DNA from: Proluteimonas luteida
GTDB lineage: Bacteria > Pseudomonadota > Gammaproteobacteria > Xanthomonadales > Xanthomonadaceae
Assembly (NCBI RefSeq): GCF_021191695.1
Contig: NZ_JAIWPT010000001.1
Span: 412,040 to 476,039 of the forward strand
Reading direction: 5' to 3'
DNA: 64,000 nt
Part shown: positions 37,282 through 46,223 of the stretch, piece by piece
Layout of the letters: each line of letters begins with the position of its first letter
How positions within the stretch are numbered: the stretch's first letter is position 1
Made by a program: the position numbers and the translations under genes
The notes under the pieces: generated by a model
Told to the model about the DNA's origin: nothing
What the model saw: the letters and a program-made list of their open reading frames with translations, nothing else
Databases searched by the model: none

Positions 37282-37310
37282 ATAAAAGCACGCTCGTTCC
37301 AATCGGTCAA
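37282..37310 (-). promoter_or_regulatory. tetR promoter with operator in the spacer; leaderless start
   Basis: TTGACC (37310-37305), 17-base spacer, TTTTAT (37287-37282), then 7 bases to ATG 37274. The predicted first transcript base is at or next to the start codon, and no ribosome-binding sequence can fit. The spacer holds GCACG-CT-CGTTC (plus strand 37288-37299). Confidence 0.7.
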
Positions 37311-37891
37311 CGACCGCCGGTCGGCCGTTCCTCGGTAGCGCCGGCGACCGCTGCCGCAGCCGGTTCGTCATCCGGCGGGGATCCGGCGCCATCGCCCAGC
37401 GCCCGCTGCATCTGCAGCGTGTCGAGCCAGCGCCCGTGCTTGCGGCCGAGTCCGGGGAAGATGCCGATCGTGGTGAAGCCCAGGCGTTCATGCAGCCGCA
37501 CGGAGGGCGCGTTGGCCGGCTCGCCGATCACCGCGACCATCTGCCGGAAGTCGCGCCGGGTGCAGTCGTCGATCAGGTGCTGCATCAACAGGCGGCCGAT
37601 GCCGTGCCCGTGCAGCGCATGGACGACGTAGACCGTGCTTTCGACGGTCCAGCGATAGCCGATGCGGCTGCGGTAGCCGCCCGCGTAGGCGTAGCCGGCG
37701 AAGCGGCCGTCGGATTCGGCGACCAGCCATGGGCAGCCGGCGTCGCGCACGGCTTGCCAGCGCCGGCGCATCTCCACGGCATCGGGCGCGTCGTACTCAT
37801 AGGTCGCCACGTCGTGCGCGACCTCGTGCGCGTACAGCGCGGTGATCGCGTCGAAGTCGGCATCGACCGCATCGCGGACCCGGATCTCCAT
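37307..37891 (-). CDS. GNAT acetyltransferase, phosphinothricin/methionine-sulfoximine type
   Basis: 194 residues. MEIRVRDAVDADFDAITALYAHEV and WTVESTVYVVHALHGHGIGRLLMQHLID are characteristic of the Pat/MnaT branch of GNAT proteins; HGHGIGRLL is the acetyl-CoA pyrophosphate loop, and ANAPSVRLHERLGF completes the fold. Such enzymes acetylate amino groups of phosphinothricin-like compounds or methionine sulfoximine/sulfone; natural substrate is unclear. A low-complexity tail of about 25 residues is added. The start is 2 bases after the aguB stop, so the two are co-translated. Confidence 0.87.
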   Translation of the reverse strand: MEIRVRDAVDADFDAITALYAHEVAHDVATYEYDAPDAVEMRRRWQAVRDAGCPWLVAESDGRFAGYAYAGGYRSRIGYRWTVESTVYVVHALHGHGIGRLLMQHLIDDCTRRDFRQMVAVIGEPANAPSVRLHERLGFTTIGIFPGLGRKHGRWLDTLQMQRALGDGAGSPPDDEPAAAAVAGATEERPTGGR

Positions 37892-37893
37892 GC

Positions 37894-38793
37894 TCAGTCG
37901 ATGTAGCGCTTGAGCAGGTCGCCGTAGGCATCGATGCGGCGGTCGCGCAGGAACGGCCAGATCCGCCGCACGTGCTCGCTGCGGCCCAGGTCGACCTCGC
38001 AGCTGAGGATCGTCGGCTCGCCGCCGGCTTCGGCCAGGAACTCGCCCTGTGGCCCCAGTACGTGGCTGTTGCCCCAGAAGTCGATGCCGGAGGCGCCGAG
38101 CGGGGAAGGCTCGTGGCCGACCCGGTTGCACGACAGCACCGGCAGGCCGTTGGCGACCGCGTGTCCGCGATGGCTGAGGATCCAGGCGTCGCGCTGCCGG
38201 CGCTTCTCGTCGTCGGCGTCGGCCGGGTCCCAGCCGATCGCTGTCGGGTAGAGCAGCAGGTCGGCGCCGGCCAGCGCCATCAGCCGCGCGGCTTCGGGGT
38301 ACCACTGGTCCCAGCACACCAGCAGGCCGAGCCGGCCGACCGAGGTGTCGATCGGCTTGAAGCCGATGTCGCCCGGGGTGAAGTAGAACTTCTCGTAGAA
38401 CCCCGGATCGTCGGGGATGTGCATCTTGCGGTATTTGCCCGCGGTGCTGCCGTCGGCGTCGAAGACGACGCCGGTGTTGTGGTACAGGCCGGCCGCGCGG
38501 CGCTCGAACAGCGAGCTGACGACGACGACCCCGTGCTTCCGGGCCAGTTGCGCCAACCGTTCGGTGCTCGGACCCGGGATCGGCTCGGCCAGGTCGAACT
38601 CGTCGACCGATTCGTGCTGGCAGAAATAGGCGCCGTTGTGCAGTTCCTGCAGCAGCACCAGTTTCGCGCCGCGGGCCGCGGCCTCTGCGACGCGGGCCTC
38701 GATGACCGACAGGTTGGCGTCGGCATTGCCGGCGCCCTGGTCGATGACGGCGCGCTCCTGGATCAGGGCGACCGGAAGTGTGGTTTTCTTCAT
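37894..38793 (-). CDS. aguB: N-carbamoylputrescine amidase
   Basis: 299-residue nitrilase-superfamily enzyme that hydrolyses N-carbamoylputrescine to putrescine, CO2 and ammonia. Catalytic triad Glu50 (VLLQELHNG), Lys123 (KYRKMHIPDD) and Cys160 (LLVCWDQWYPEAAR) is complete, and FYEKFYFTPGD is typical of AguB. It works with AguA, encoded 92 bases upstream on the same strand. A TACAAT box 6 bases before the ATG suggests that aguB also has its own, leaderless transcript. Confidence 0.94.
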   Translation of the reverse strand: MKKTTLPVALIQERAVIDQGAGNADANLSVIEARVAEAAARGAKLVLLQELHNGAYFCQHESVDEFDLAEPIPGPSTERLAQLARKHGVVVVSSLFERRAAGLYHNTGVVFDADGSTAGKYRKMHIPDDPGFYEKFYFTPGDIGFKPIDTSVGRLGLLVCWDQWYPEAARLMALAGADLLLYPTAIGWDPADADDEKRRQRDAWILSHRGHAVANGLPVLSCNRVGHEPSPLGASGIDFWGNSHVLGPQGEFLAEAGGEPTILSCEVDLGRSEHVRRIWPFLRDRRIDAYGDLLKRYID

Positions 38794-38799
38794 GACGGG

Positions 38800-38824
38800 A
38801 TTGTAGGGCGGCTCTCGAGCCGCC
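38800..38824 (-). promoter_or_regulatory. Palindrome and -10 box immediately before aguB
   Basis: An 18-base palindrome-like element GGCGGCT-CTCG-AGCCGCC (38807-38824) stands right upstream of TACAAT (minus strand 38805-38800), which ends 6 bases before ATG 38793. It is either a hairpin in the aguA-aguB transcript or an operator overlapping a leaderless promoter; no -35 is recognisable. Confidence 0.5.
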
Positions 38825-38885
38825 GCGTGGAGGCGATGGGTGCGGGGTTCAGGCTGCGACGCCGCCGGTCCGGGGCGGGGCCGGC

Positions 38886-39923
38886 CTATGCGGCGACGCT
38901 GCCCCGGGGCAGTTGCATGGTGATGCAGTGCAGGCTGCCGTTCTGCCAGATCAGCGGACGGCAGGGCACCTGCACGATCTCGCGGCCGGGATGGGCCCGG
39001 GCGAGGACCGCGGCCGCGGCGTCGTCGGCGGGGTCGCCGTAGGCCGGCATCAGCAACGCACCGTTGATGACCAGGTAGTTCGCGTAGCTCGCGGCGAGCC
39101 GGCGTCCGCCGTCATGGATCGGCTGCGCCCACGGCAGCGGGAACAGCCGGTACGGCGCGCCGCCGCGGGTGCGCAGCGCGGCGATGTCGTCGGCCATCGC
39201 CTGCAGCTCGGCGTGGTGCGGATCGGCGGGATCGTCGCAGGCCTGAAACACGATCGCATCGTCCGGCGCGAAGCGGGCGAGGGTGTCGATATGCGCGTCG
39301 GTGTCGTCGCCTTCCAGATAGCCGTGGTCGAGCCACAGCACCCGGTCCTGGGCCAGCCAGTCCGACAGTTGCGCAGTCAGGGTCTCGCGCGACGCATCCG
39401 GATGGCGCTCGTGCAGGCAGCGCCAGGTCGTCAGCAGCGTGCCCCGGCCGTCGGTTTCGATCGCGCCGCCTTCGAGCGCGAAATCGATCTCCCGGCGCCC
39501 GGCATCGGCGAACAGGCCCAGCCCGGAGAGGTGCGCCACCAGCTGATCGTCGCGGCTGGCCTCGAACTTGCCGCCCCAGCCGGTGAAGCGGAAATCCAGC
39601 AGCTCGAACCCGCCCTCGGCCCGCGCCAGCGTCACCGGGCCGGAGTCCCGCAGCCAGGTGTCGTCGTAGGCGGCCTCGACGAAGCGCACCCGATCCATGT
39701 CGACCCGGTTGGAGGCCAGCCGCACGTAGGCGTAGCTCTGCACGTCCTCGTCCGGAATGCAGATCACGACCGGTTCGAAACGCGTGATCGCGGCGACCAG
39801 CGCGATGTAGGTATCCTCGACCTCGCCCAGGCGCGCGGCCCAGTCGGTGTCTTCGGTCGGCCACGCGATCAGGATCGCGGACTGGGGCTCCCATTCCGCG
39901 GGGAAGCGCAGGTGTTCGCTCAT
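38886..39923 (-). CDS. aguA: Agmatine deiminase
   Basis: 345 residues, peptidyl-arginine deiminase-like family. It converts agmatine to N-carbamoylputrescine and ammonia. Landmarks: FPAEWEPQSAILIAWP near the start, DDTWLRDSGPVTL, LEGGAIETDGRGTLLTT, GDDTDAHIDTLARF with the catalytic His, and nucleophile Cys333 in GSLHCITMQLP. ATG 39923 is chosen because the family begins here; the frame extends 27 codons further without family character. Forms a putrescine pathway with aguB. Confidence 0.93.
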   Translation of the reverse strand: MSEHLRFPAEWEPQSAILIAWPTEDTDWAARLGEVEDTYIALVAAITRFEPVVICIPDEDVQSYAYVRLASNRVDMDRVRFVEAAYDDTWLRDSGPVTLARAEGGFELLDFRFTGWGGKFEASRDDQLVAHLSGLGLFADAGRREIDFALEGGAIETDGRGTLLTTWRCLHERHPDASRETLTAQLSDWLAQDRVLWLDHGYLEGDDTDAHIDTLARFAPDDAIVFQACDDPADPHHAELQAMADDIAALRTRGGAPYRLFPLPWAQPIHDGGRRLAASYANYLVINGALLMPAYGDPADDAAAAVLARAHPGREIVQVPCRPLIWQNGSLHCITMQLPRGSVAA

Positions 39924-40023
39924 TCCGGACGGATGCTCACGTCTGTGCCCGGGCCGCAGCCCGGACGGTCGATTCGGTTCCCGTGCATGGAGGCGCAGGT
40001 GCACGTCCAGCGCGGTGCGGGGG

Positions 40024-40368
40024 TCAGCGGATCGCGGGCTTGGGTCCGACCTCGGACGCGGCCGCCTGGTTGACGACGGTGTCGATGACCCGGCTGTTCT
40101 CGAAGTACACGGTGAACGCCGGGTAGACCCAGCGGTTGATCGTCGGCCACTGGCGCTTCTGGCCGCCGCGCGGGTCCAGCCGCTCGGCCGGCGCGCCGAA
40201 GCTGGCCTCGACCTGGGCCATGCTCATGCCGCGCGTCGGAACGGCCATGTTGGCGGTCTGCCGGCTGCGGTCGATCAGCAGCGTGTCGGCGGAAGCGGGC
40301 GCGGCGCAGATGAGCAGCGCGCCGCTCAGGACGGAACCGGCCAGGGCCGTGGCAAGGGGACGCGGCAT
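40024..40368 (-). CDS. Small exported protein of unknown function
   Basis: 114 residues with a clear signal peptide (LSGALLICAAPASA, cleavage near 27). The mature part has the pattern RGMSMAQVEASFGAP...QWPTINRWVYPAFTVYFENSRVIDTVV, a small beta-rich periplasmic domain of the SmpA/BamE-like kind, where MSMAQVEASFG is the helix that often begins such repeats. The BamE resemblance is only in outline and function is unknown. Stand-alone gene. Confidence 0.78.
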   Translation of the reverse strand: MPRPLATALAGSVLSGALLICAAPASADTLLIDRSRQTANMAVPTRGMSMAQVEASFGAPAERLDPRGGQKRQWPTINRWVYPAFTVYFENSRVIDTVVNQAAASEVGPKPAIR

Positions 40369-40524
40369 GTCGAACGCTCCTAGGACAGGTGGAATCGGGC
40401 CGCGGGTGGCCCGGTGGCCCCTATTTAACAGAAAACCCGCCAACTGCGCGGTACCGCCTCGCGGCCATGGCGAAATGACGGACTGCGTCGCGGAATCCGC
40501 GTGCCCCGGTCCACCTGCGCGCAA

Positions 40525-40550
40525 GCAAAAGGCCGCATTGCTGCGGCCTT
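40525..40550 (-). terminator. Terminator of rpmJ
   Basis: On the minus strand AAGGCCGCA-GCAA-TGCGGCCTT followed by TTGC; 9-base stem (40550-40542 and 40537-40529) with a 4-base loop, 68 bases after the rpmJ stop. Confidence 0.8.
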
Positions 40551-40618
40551 CGCTCGACGCTTGGCGCCACGTGCCCATGCCGACAGGCCACGGGCGACAG
40601 GCGCACGTCCGGCGTGAC

Positions 40619-40744
40619 TCAGCGCTGGCGCGCCTTGAAACGCGGGTTGGACTTGCAGATCACGAAGACCTTGCCGCGACGACGCACGACCTTGCAATCG
40701 CGGTGGCGGGTCTTCGCCGACTTCAGGGAGGACAGGACCTTCAT
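40619..40744 (-). CDS. rpmJ: 50S ribosomal protein L36, zinc-free (type B) form
   Basis: 41 codons: it begins [20 protein letters not shown] and ends [12 protein letters not shown]. The alternative YkgO-type start ([12 protein letters not shown]) and the lack of the CxxC...C...H zinc ribbon (only single Cys17 and Cys30 are present) place it in the zinc-independent class. AGAGG lies six bases before the ATG and a promoter is at 40813-40784, with its own terminator downstream. L36 is a structural protein of the large ribosomal subunit. Confidence 0.93.
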
Positions 40745-40783
40745 GACAAACCTCTGGGATGGGATAAAACGATCAAGCCGGCT

Positions 40784-40813
40784 ATTCTAGCGGGTAAATT
40801 CTTCTCGATTCAA
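40784..40813 (-). promoter_or_regulatory. rpmJ promoter
   Basis: TTGAAT (40813-40808) and TAGAAT (40789-40784), spacer 18 bases, about 40 bases before the rpmJ ATG. It lies back to back with the cmk leader. Confidence 0.65.
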
Positions 40814-40860
40814 GCGCTTGGCATCCTGTGTGGATTCCGGCGCCCAACCTGGGGGTGACA

Positions 40861-41535
40861 ATGACGGCCGAAGTGCCCGTTCTGACGATCGATGGCCCGT
40901 CCGGTTCCGGCAAGGGCACGGTCAGCCGGCTCGTGGCCGCCCGCCTGGGCTGGCATTACCTGGACTCCGGCGCGCTGTATCGCGCGGTCGGCGTCGCCGC
41001 CGGCTGGGCCAACCTCGATCTGGGCGATGCCGCGGCGCTGGTGCGCTGCACGTTCGACACCACGATCGGCTTCGAGGAGCGGGGCGGCGAACTGCGGGTG
41101 CTGGTCAACGGCCACGACGCGACCGACGAGCTGCGCACGGAAACCGCGGGAGCGGCCGCGTCGGCGATTGCCGCGATCCCCGAAGTGCGTGCCGCGCTCA
41201 AGGACCGGCAGCGCGCATTCAGGCGGGCGCCGGGGCTGGTGGCCGACGGCCGCGACATGGGCACGGTCATCTTCCCCGACGCCGGCTACAAGGTGTTCCT
41301 GACCGCCAGCGCCGAGGAACGGGCCGAAAGGCGCTATAAACAGTTGAAGGACAAGGGAGTTTCCGTCACAATGGACGGTCTGCTGCGCGAGATCCTTGCG
41401 CGCGACGCCCGCGACGCCAACCGCGCGGTGGCGCCATTGCGGCCGGCCGACGACGCCGTCCGCATCGACACCACCGGTCTGGGCATCGAGGAAGTCGTCA
41501 CGCAGGTGCTGGCGTTGTTGCCCCGGCGGGACTGA
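40861..41535 (+). CDS. cmk: Cytidylate kinase
   Basis: 224 residues. Phosphorylates CMP/dCMP with ATP. P-loop [12 protein letters not shown] at 10-21, [11 protein letters not shown] for nucleotide monophosphate binding, [15 protein letters not shown] and the lid region with [25 protein letters not shown], all canonical. GGGGG precedes ATG 40861. As in many proteobacteria it is followed by rpsA, here after 233 bases. Confidence 0.95.
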   Translation: MTAEVPVLTIDGPSGSGKGTVSRLVAARLGWHYLDSGALYRAVGVAAGWANLDLGDAAALVRCTFDTTIGFEERGGELRVLVNGHDATDELRTETAGAAASAIAAIPEVRAALKDRQRAFRRAPGLVADGRDMGTVIFPDAGYKVFLTASAEERAERRYKQLKDKGVSVTMDGLLREILARDARDANRAVAPLRPADDAVRIDTTGLGIEEVVTQVLALLPRRD

Positions 41536-41706
41536 GGTCCACGCCGGGCGGGCGCGCGGCAGGCTCGGGCCTGCACGTTTGCCCATGCAGTTCGTTGTAA
41601 CCGCAGTACCCATCCCGTCCGTCGACGCGCAGGCGTTGCCGGCCGGATTTCCATCCACTTCAACACTCACGGCCCATGCAATCCCGCGACGGCCGACAAA
41701 CGGGTG

Positions 41707-41768
41707 GACTGCAGGCATGGCGCGGAAGTTCCGCGGCCCGCAGTCTGAATCAACCAGGTAACTTACCA
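41707..41768 (+). promoter_or_regulatory. Structured rpsA leader with hairpin before the ribosome-binding site
   Basis: Within the 233-base leader, GACTGC / GCAGTC (41707-41712 and 41740-41745) encloses the perfect hairpin CGCGGAA-G-TTCCGCG (41721-41735). AGGTAA follows at 41756, 7 bases before ATG. In enterics S1 represses its own mRNA through a structured leader; a similar role here is inference. Confidence 0.5.
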
Positions 41769-43457
41769 ATGACCGAATCATTCGCAGAACTGTTCGAACA
41801 GAGCCAGACCAACCTGGCCAAGCTCAAGCCGGGCGCCATCGTCACCGGCGTCGTCGTGCAGGTGCGCACCGACGTGGTGGTGATCAACGCCGGCCTGAAG
41901 TCCGAAGGCATCGTGCCGATCGAACAGTTCCGTAACGACGCCGGCGAGATCGACGTCGCGGAAGGCGACACCGTCAAGGTGGCGCTGGACTCGCTCGAGA
42001 ACGGCTTCGGCGAGACCGTGCTGTCGCGCGAGAAGGCCAAGCGCGCCATGGTGTGGGACGAACTCGAGGAAGCGCTCGAGAAGAACGAGACCATCACCGG
42101 CCGCATCAGCGGCAAGGTCAAGGGCGGCTTCACCGTCGACATCAAGGACGTCCGCGCGTTCCTGCCGGGCTCGCTGGTCGACGTGCGTCCGGTCCGCGAC
42201 CCGGTCTACCTCGAGGGCAAGGAACTCGAGTTCAAGCTGATCAAGCTCGACCGCAAGCGCAACAACGTGGTCGTCTCGCGCCGTGCGGTGGTCGAGAGCG
42301 AGCACTCGGAAGAGCGCGAGCAGCTGATGGAGAAGCTGGTCGAGGGCGCCGTGCTCAAGGGCGTGGTCAAGAACCTCACCGACTACGGCGCGTTCGTCGA
42401 CCTCGGCGGCATCGACGGCCTGCTGCACATCACCGACATGGCCTGGAAGCGCGTGCGCCATCCGTCCGAAGTCGTGGAAGTGGGCCAGGAGCTCGACGTC
42501 CGCGTGCTCAAGTACGATCGCGAGCGCAACCGCGTCAGCCTCGGCCTCAAGCAGCTGGGCGAGGATCCGTGGGACAACATCGCGCGCCGCTACCCGGCCA
42601 ACACCCGCGTGTTCGGCAAGGTCTCCAACGTCACCGACTACGGCGCGTTCGTCGAGATCGAGCCGGGCGTCGAGGGCCTGGTGCACGTGTCCGAGATGGA
42701 CTGGACCAACAAGAACGTCAACCCGTCCAAGGTCGTGCAGGTCGGCGACGACGTCGAAGTGATGGTGCTGGACGTCGACGAGGAGCGTCGCCGCATCTCG
42801 CTGGGCATCAAGCAGGTCACCTCGAATCCGTGGGAAACCTTCGCCGCGATCCACAAGAAGGGCGACAAGGTCGAGGGCCAGATCAAGTCGATCACCGATT
42901 TCGGCGTGTTCATCGGCCTGGACGGCGGCATCGACGGCCTGATCCACCTGTCGGACATCACCTGGAATTCCACCGGCGAGGACGTCGCGCGCAACTTCAA
43001 GAAGGGCGACACCCTGGAAGCCGTGGTGCTGGCGGTCGATCCGGAGCGCGAGCGTATCTCGCTGGGCGTCAAGCAGCTCGAGCAGGATCCGCTGGGCCAG
43101 TTCATGGCCAACACTCCGCGTGGCTCGAAGGTGTCGGGCACGGTGAAGGAAGTCGACGCCAAGGGTGCGCTGATCGACCTGGGTGACGGCGTGGAAGGCT
43201 ACGTGCAGGCCCGCGACATCAGCGACGAGCGCGTCGACGATGCCAGCCAGCACCTGAAGGTCGGCCAGCAGATCGAGGCCAAGTACTTCGGCATGGACCG
43301 CAAGACCCGCGTGCTGCAGCTCTCGATCCGCGCCAAGGACGAGGCCGAGGCGGCGGAATCGCTGGCCGAGTACAACAAGGCGGCGGCGGAAGCCTCCAGC
43401 GGCACCACCAAGCTGGGCGCGCTGCTGCGCGAGCAGCTGGGCAACAAGTCCGAGTAA
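41769..43457 (+). CDS. rpsA: 30S ribosomal protein S1
   Basis: 562 residues with six S1 (OB-fold) repeats, the standard gammaproteobacterial form. Repeats are seen from about 20, 105, 190, 277, 364 and 451, each with patterns such as [20 protein letters not shown] and [15 protein letters not shown]1 binds mRNA upstream of the start codon and unfolds it on the ribosome. The ATG is set by AGGTAA and the conserved start [12 protein letters not shown]. Followed by a terminator and ihfB. Confidence 0.97.
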   Translation: MTESFAELFEQSQTNLAKLKPGAIVTGVVVQVRTDVVVINAGLKSEGIVPIEQFRNDAGEIDVAEGDTVKVALDSLENGFGETVLSREKAKRAMVWDELEEALEKNETITGRISGKVKGGFTVDIKDVRAFLPGSLVDVRPVRDPVYLEGKELEFKLIKLDRKRNNVVVSRRAVVESEHSEEREQLMEKLVEGAVLKGVVKNLTDYGAFVDLGGIDGLLHITDMAWKRVRHPSEVVEVGQELDVRVLKYDRERNRVSLGLKQLGEDPWDNIARRYPANTRVFGKVSNVTDYGAFVEIEPGVEGLVHVSEMDWTNKNVNPSKVVQVGDDVEVMVLDVDEERRRISLGIKQVTSNPWETFAAIHKKGDKVEGQIKSITDFGVFIGLDGGIDGLIHLSDITWNSTGEDVARNFKKGDTLEAVVLAVDPERERISLGVKQLEQDPLGQFMANTPRGSKVSGTVKEVDAKGALIDLGDGVEGYVQARDISDERVDDASQHLKVGQQIEAKYFGMDRKTRVLQLSIRAKDEAEAAESLAEYNKAAAEASSGTTKLGALLREQLGNKSE

Positions 43458-43466
43458 TGCGGATGG

Positions 43467-43499
43467 CGCCGGTCCGGGATCCGTCCCGGGCCGGCGTTT
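43467..43499 (+). terminator. Terminator between rpsA and ihfB
   Basis: Thirteen-base stem CGCCGGTCCGGGA / TCCCGGGCCGGCG (one G-T pair) with TCCG loop, then TTTC; 9 bases after the rpsA stop. Confidence 0.75.
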
Positions 43500-43519
43500 C
43501 GCATCTGCACGATCGACAC

Positions 43520-43822
43520 ATGACGAAGTCGGAACTCATCGAACTGCTGACCCAGCGCCAGACGCACCTCAAGGGCGAGGATGTCGACCTGGCGGTGAAG
43601 GCCATGCTCGAAATGATGGGCGGTGCGCTGGCCAACGGCGACCGCATCGAAGTCCGCGGGTTCGGCAGCTTCTCGCTCCACTTCCGCCCGCCGCGGACCG
43701 GGCGCAACCCCAAGACCGGGGATGCGGTCGCGTTGCCGGGCAAGCACGTCCCGCATTTCAAGCCGGGCAAGGAACTCCGCGACCGGGTCAGCGACGTGCT
43801 GCCGCTGCCGCCGGAGGACTGA
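43520..43822 (+). CDS. ihfB: Integration host factor subunit beta
   Basis: 100 residues of the HU/IHF fold. [14 protein letters not shown] at the start, [21 protein letters not shown] as the DNA-inserting arm (with the Pro at its tip) and [12 protein letters not shown] at the end fit the beta subunit rather than alpha or HU. IHF bends DNA sharply and shapes promoters and recombination sites. Location after rpsA is conserved across gammaproteobacteria. Confidence 0.95.
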   Translation: MTKSELIELLTQRQTHLKGEDVDLAVKAMLEMMGGALANGDRIEVRGFGSFSLHFRPPRTGRNPKTGDAVALPGKHVPHFKPGKELRDRVSDVLPLPPED

Positions 43823-43832
43823 TCGTTCTTTC

Positions 43833-43868
43833 GCCGGACCTGCCCTCGGGCTTGCTCCGGCCCTTTTT
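43833..43868 (+). terminator. Terminator after ihfB
   Basis: Imperfect hairpin with base GCCGGA / TCCGGC (43833-43838 and 43856-43861) followed by CCTTTTT, starting 11 bases after the ihfB stop. Confidence 0.6.
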
Positions 43869-44026
43869 CCTGTCGCACCTGCACGCGTTGGCGCGACCGA
43901 ACTCCAACCGGTTAGGATCGTCCCGGTTCCAGGCCGTCCTCTTCGGCTGTCGGGCATCGGAGCCCCGCCGCGCATGCAGGCGGGCTGCGCGCGACGGCAC
44001 CGGCCGCTTTCATGGAGCGTTGCTGC

Positions 44027-45205
44027 ATGGCGTTTGTCACCGAATGGTTCTGGTTCTTCCTGCTGCTGCCCGTGGCCGCGCTCAGTGGCTGGGTCATCGG
44101 CCGGCGCGGCGGCGAACGCCATAGCGACACCCAGGTCAGTCGCCTGTCGACGACCTATTTCCGCGGCCTGAACTATCTGCTCAACGAGCAGCCCGACAAG
44201 GCGATCGAGCTGTTCCTGCACATCGCCGAACTCGACAAGGACACGTTCGAGACCCAGGTCGCGCTCGGCCACCTGTTCCGTCGCCGCGGCGAGGTCGACC
44301 GTGCGATCCGCCTGCACCAGGGGCTGGTCCAGCGCAGCGACCTGACCGACCAGCAGCGGGTCCAGGCGTTGCTGGCGCTCGGCGAGGACTACATGAAGTC
44401 GGGGCTGCTCGACCGCGCCGAAACGGTGTTCACCGATCTCGCCCGCATCGACCAGCGCGCCCCGCAGGCGCTGCGCCACCTGATCGGCATCTACCAGGCC
44501 GAGCGCGACTGGCAGAAGGCGATCGACAACGCGACGCGCTACGAGGCGGTCACCGGCGAGCCGATGGGCAAGCTGATCGCCCAGTTCGAATGCGAGCTGG
44601 CCGACCGGCTGCGTTCGGCAGGTGACGCGGACGGCGCGCGCGCCGCGGTCAAGCGCGCCTATGCGGCCGATTCCGGCTCCGTCCGCGCCGGTATCCTCGA
44701 GGGCCGGATCGAGATCGAGGCCGGCAACGACGTGGCCGCGATCCGTGCGTTCGAACGCGCCGCCCGGCACGATCCCGATTTCCTGCCGGAAATCCTCTCG
44801 CCGCTGCTGGCGGCCTACGAGCGGGTCGGCGACACGCCGGGCGCGCGCAATTTCCTGTCGCAGATGACCGAGCACTACAAGGGCGTGGCGCCGGTCCTGG
44901 CGCTGACGCGTCTGGTCGAGGCGGAGGAGGGCGTGCATGCCGCACGCGGGTATCTGGCCCGCCAGCTCAAGGACCGGCCGTCGGTGCGCGGCGAGGCCGC
45001 GCTGATCGACCTGACCCTGGCCGACGGCGTCGATCACGCCGGCACGCTGCAGGAACTGCGGCTGATCACCGAACAGCTGCTGGTCCGCAATCCGAGCTAC
45101 CGCTGCAAGCAGTGCGGATTCGGCGCGCGCAGCCACCATTGGCAATGCCCGAGCTGCAAGGAGTGGGGCACCATCAAGCCCCTGCTCAATTACGCCGTCG
45201 TCTGA
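44027..45205 (+). CDS. lapB: Lipopolysaccharide assembly protein LapB
   Basis: 392 residues. One N-terminal membrane helix (about 5-22, WFWFFLLLPVAALSGWVIG), nine or so TPR repeats, and a C-terminal rubredoxin-like metal site CKQCGF...CPSCKEW. LapB presents LpxC to FtsH and so sets LPS synthesis. ATG 44027 follows GGAG at 44014-44017; an ATG at 44012 would add five residues. The usual upstream partner lapA is missing: only 204 bases, with a terminator, separate ihfB and lapB. Confidence 0.93.
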   Translation: MAFVTEWFWFFLLLPVAALSGWVIGRRGGERHSDTQVSRLSTTYFRGLNYLLNEQPDKAIELFLHIAELDKDTFETQVALGHLFRRRGEVDRAIRLHQGLVQRSDLTDQQRVQALLALGEDYMKSGLLDRAETVFTDLARIDQRAPQALRHLIGIYQAERDWQKAIDNATRYEAVTGEPMGKLIAQFECELADRLRSAGDADGARAAVKRAYAADSGSVRAGILEGRIEIEAGNDVAAIRAFERAARHDPDFLPEILSPLLAAYERVGDTPGARNFLSQMTEHYKGVAPVLALTRLVEAEEGVHAARGYLARQLKDRPSVRGEAALIDLTLADGVDHAGTLQELRLITEQLLVRNPSYRCKQCGFGARSHHWQCPSCKEWGTIKPLLNYAVV

Positions 45206-45206
45206 A

Positions 45207-46223
45207 GTGGCCGGCACGCCCCAGCCCGGACTGCTGCTTGTATCCGTCTTCTGCGTCGCCCTGGCCGGTACCTGGCTGGCGCGACGCTATGCGCTGTGGC
45301 GCCGGCTGCTCGACGAACCGGGCGCACGCCGGAGCCACGCCATCGCCACGCCACGCGGCGGCGGCATCGCGATCGTCGCGGCGATGCTGCTCGCGCTGGG
45401 CTTCGCCGCCTGCTGGTGGCCACAGCTGCGGGCGCTGCTGGCGGGTGGATCGGCGGGCCTGCTGCTGGTCGCCAGCGTCGGCTGGGTCGACGATCACCGG
45501 CCCCTGTCGCCGTGGCTGCGACTGGGCGTGCACGGGATCGCCGCGCTGCTGCTGGGCGCCGCGGTCTGGCAATCGGGCGCCGGCATCTGGTTCGCCTGCA
45601 GCGCCGCACTGCTCGCGGTCGGGCTGGTCAACGTCTGGAACTTCATGGACGGGATCGACGGGATCGCCACCAGCCAGGCGATGCTGGTCGCCGTGGCGGC
45701 GGCCTGCCTGGCCCCGTCGGCAGGCGCGCTGTGCCTTGCGCTGGCGACCGTGGCCGCCTGCGCCGGTTTCCTGCCGTTCAATGCCCCCAGGGCCAGGATC
45801 TTCCTCGGCGATGTCGGCAGCGGGGCGCTGGGCTATCTGCTGGCGATCCTGTTCGCACTGTCGGGCCTGGACGATCCGGTGCGGGTCTGGTTGCTGACGC
45901 TGCCGATGGCGGCGTTCCTGGTTGACGCGGCGTTGACACTGGCTTCACGCATGCTGCGCGGCGAACGCTGGTGGACCCCGCATGTCCAGCACTGCTATCA
46001 GCAATGCGTGCAGCAGGGTCGCTCGCATGTCGCGGTCAGCGTCGGCTATCTTGTCTGGGCCCTGCTGTCGCTTGGCCTGATGTTGCTGCTGATGGAGAGT
46101 GCCATTACGACTATCATGGGAGGCATCGTATCGTGGTACGCGTTGAGCGCCGCCATCTGGTTCCATCTCCGCGCCCGGCATCGACGCCGGGTGGCATCGT
46201 CAGGGAAGAGTCGCAATGACTAG
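45207..46223 (+). CDS. WecA/WbpL-like polyprenyl-phosphate sugar-1-phosphate transferase
   Basis: 338 residues, about ten membrane helices of the MraY/WecA (glycosyltransferase family 4) superfamily. Key motifs: GGGIAIV near residue 50, VGWVDDHRPLSPW with the catalytic DD, VNVWNFMDGIDGIA, IFLGDVGSG and the His-containing HVQHCYQQC in the last cytoplasmic loop. It should start O-antigen or other surface glycan by putting a HexNAc-phosphate onto undecaprenyl phosphate. Start is GTG, one base after the lapB stop. It overlaps the next gene by 8 bases, as in Pseudomonas wbpL-wbpM. Confidence 0.88.
   Translation: MAGTPQPGLLLVSVFCVALAGTWLARRYALWRRLLDEPGARRSHAIATPRGGGIAIVAAMLLALGFAACWWPQLRALLAGGSAGLLLVASVGWVDDHRPLSPWLRLGVHGIAALLLGAAVWQSGAGIWFACSAALLAVGLVNVWNFMDGIDGIATSQAMLVAVAAACLAPSAGALCLALATVAACAGFLPFNAPRARIFLGDVGSGALGYLLAILFALSGLDDPVRVWLLTLPMAAFLVDAALTLASRMLRGERWWTPHVQHCYQQCVQQGRSHVAVSVGYLVWALLSLGLMLLLMESAITTIMGGIVSWYALSAAIWFHLRARHRRRVASSGKSRND

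Noticed and set aside
43823..44026. Possible lapA gene between ihfB and lapB
   Set aside because: Only 204 bases, with a terminator and no frame of sufficient length or membrane helices.
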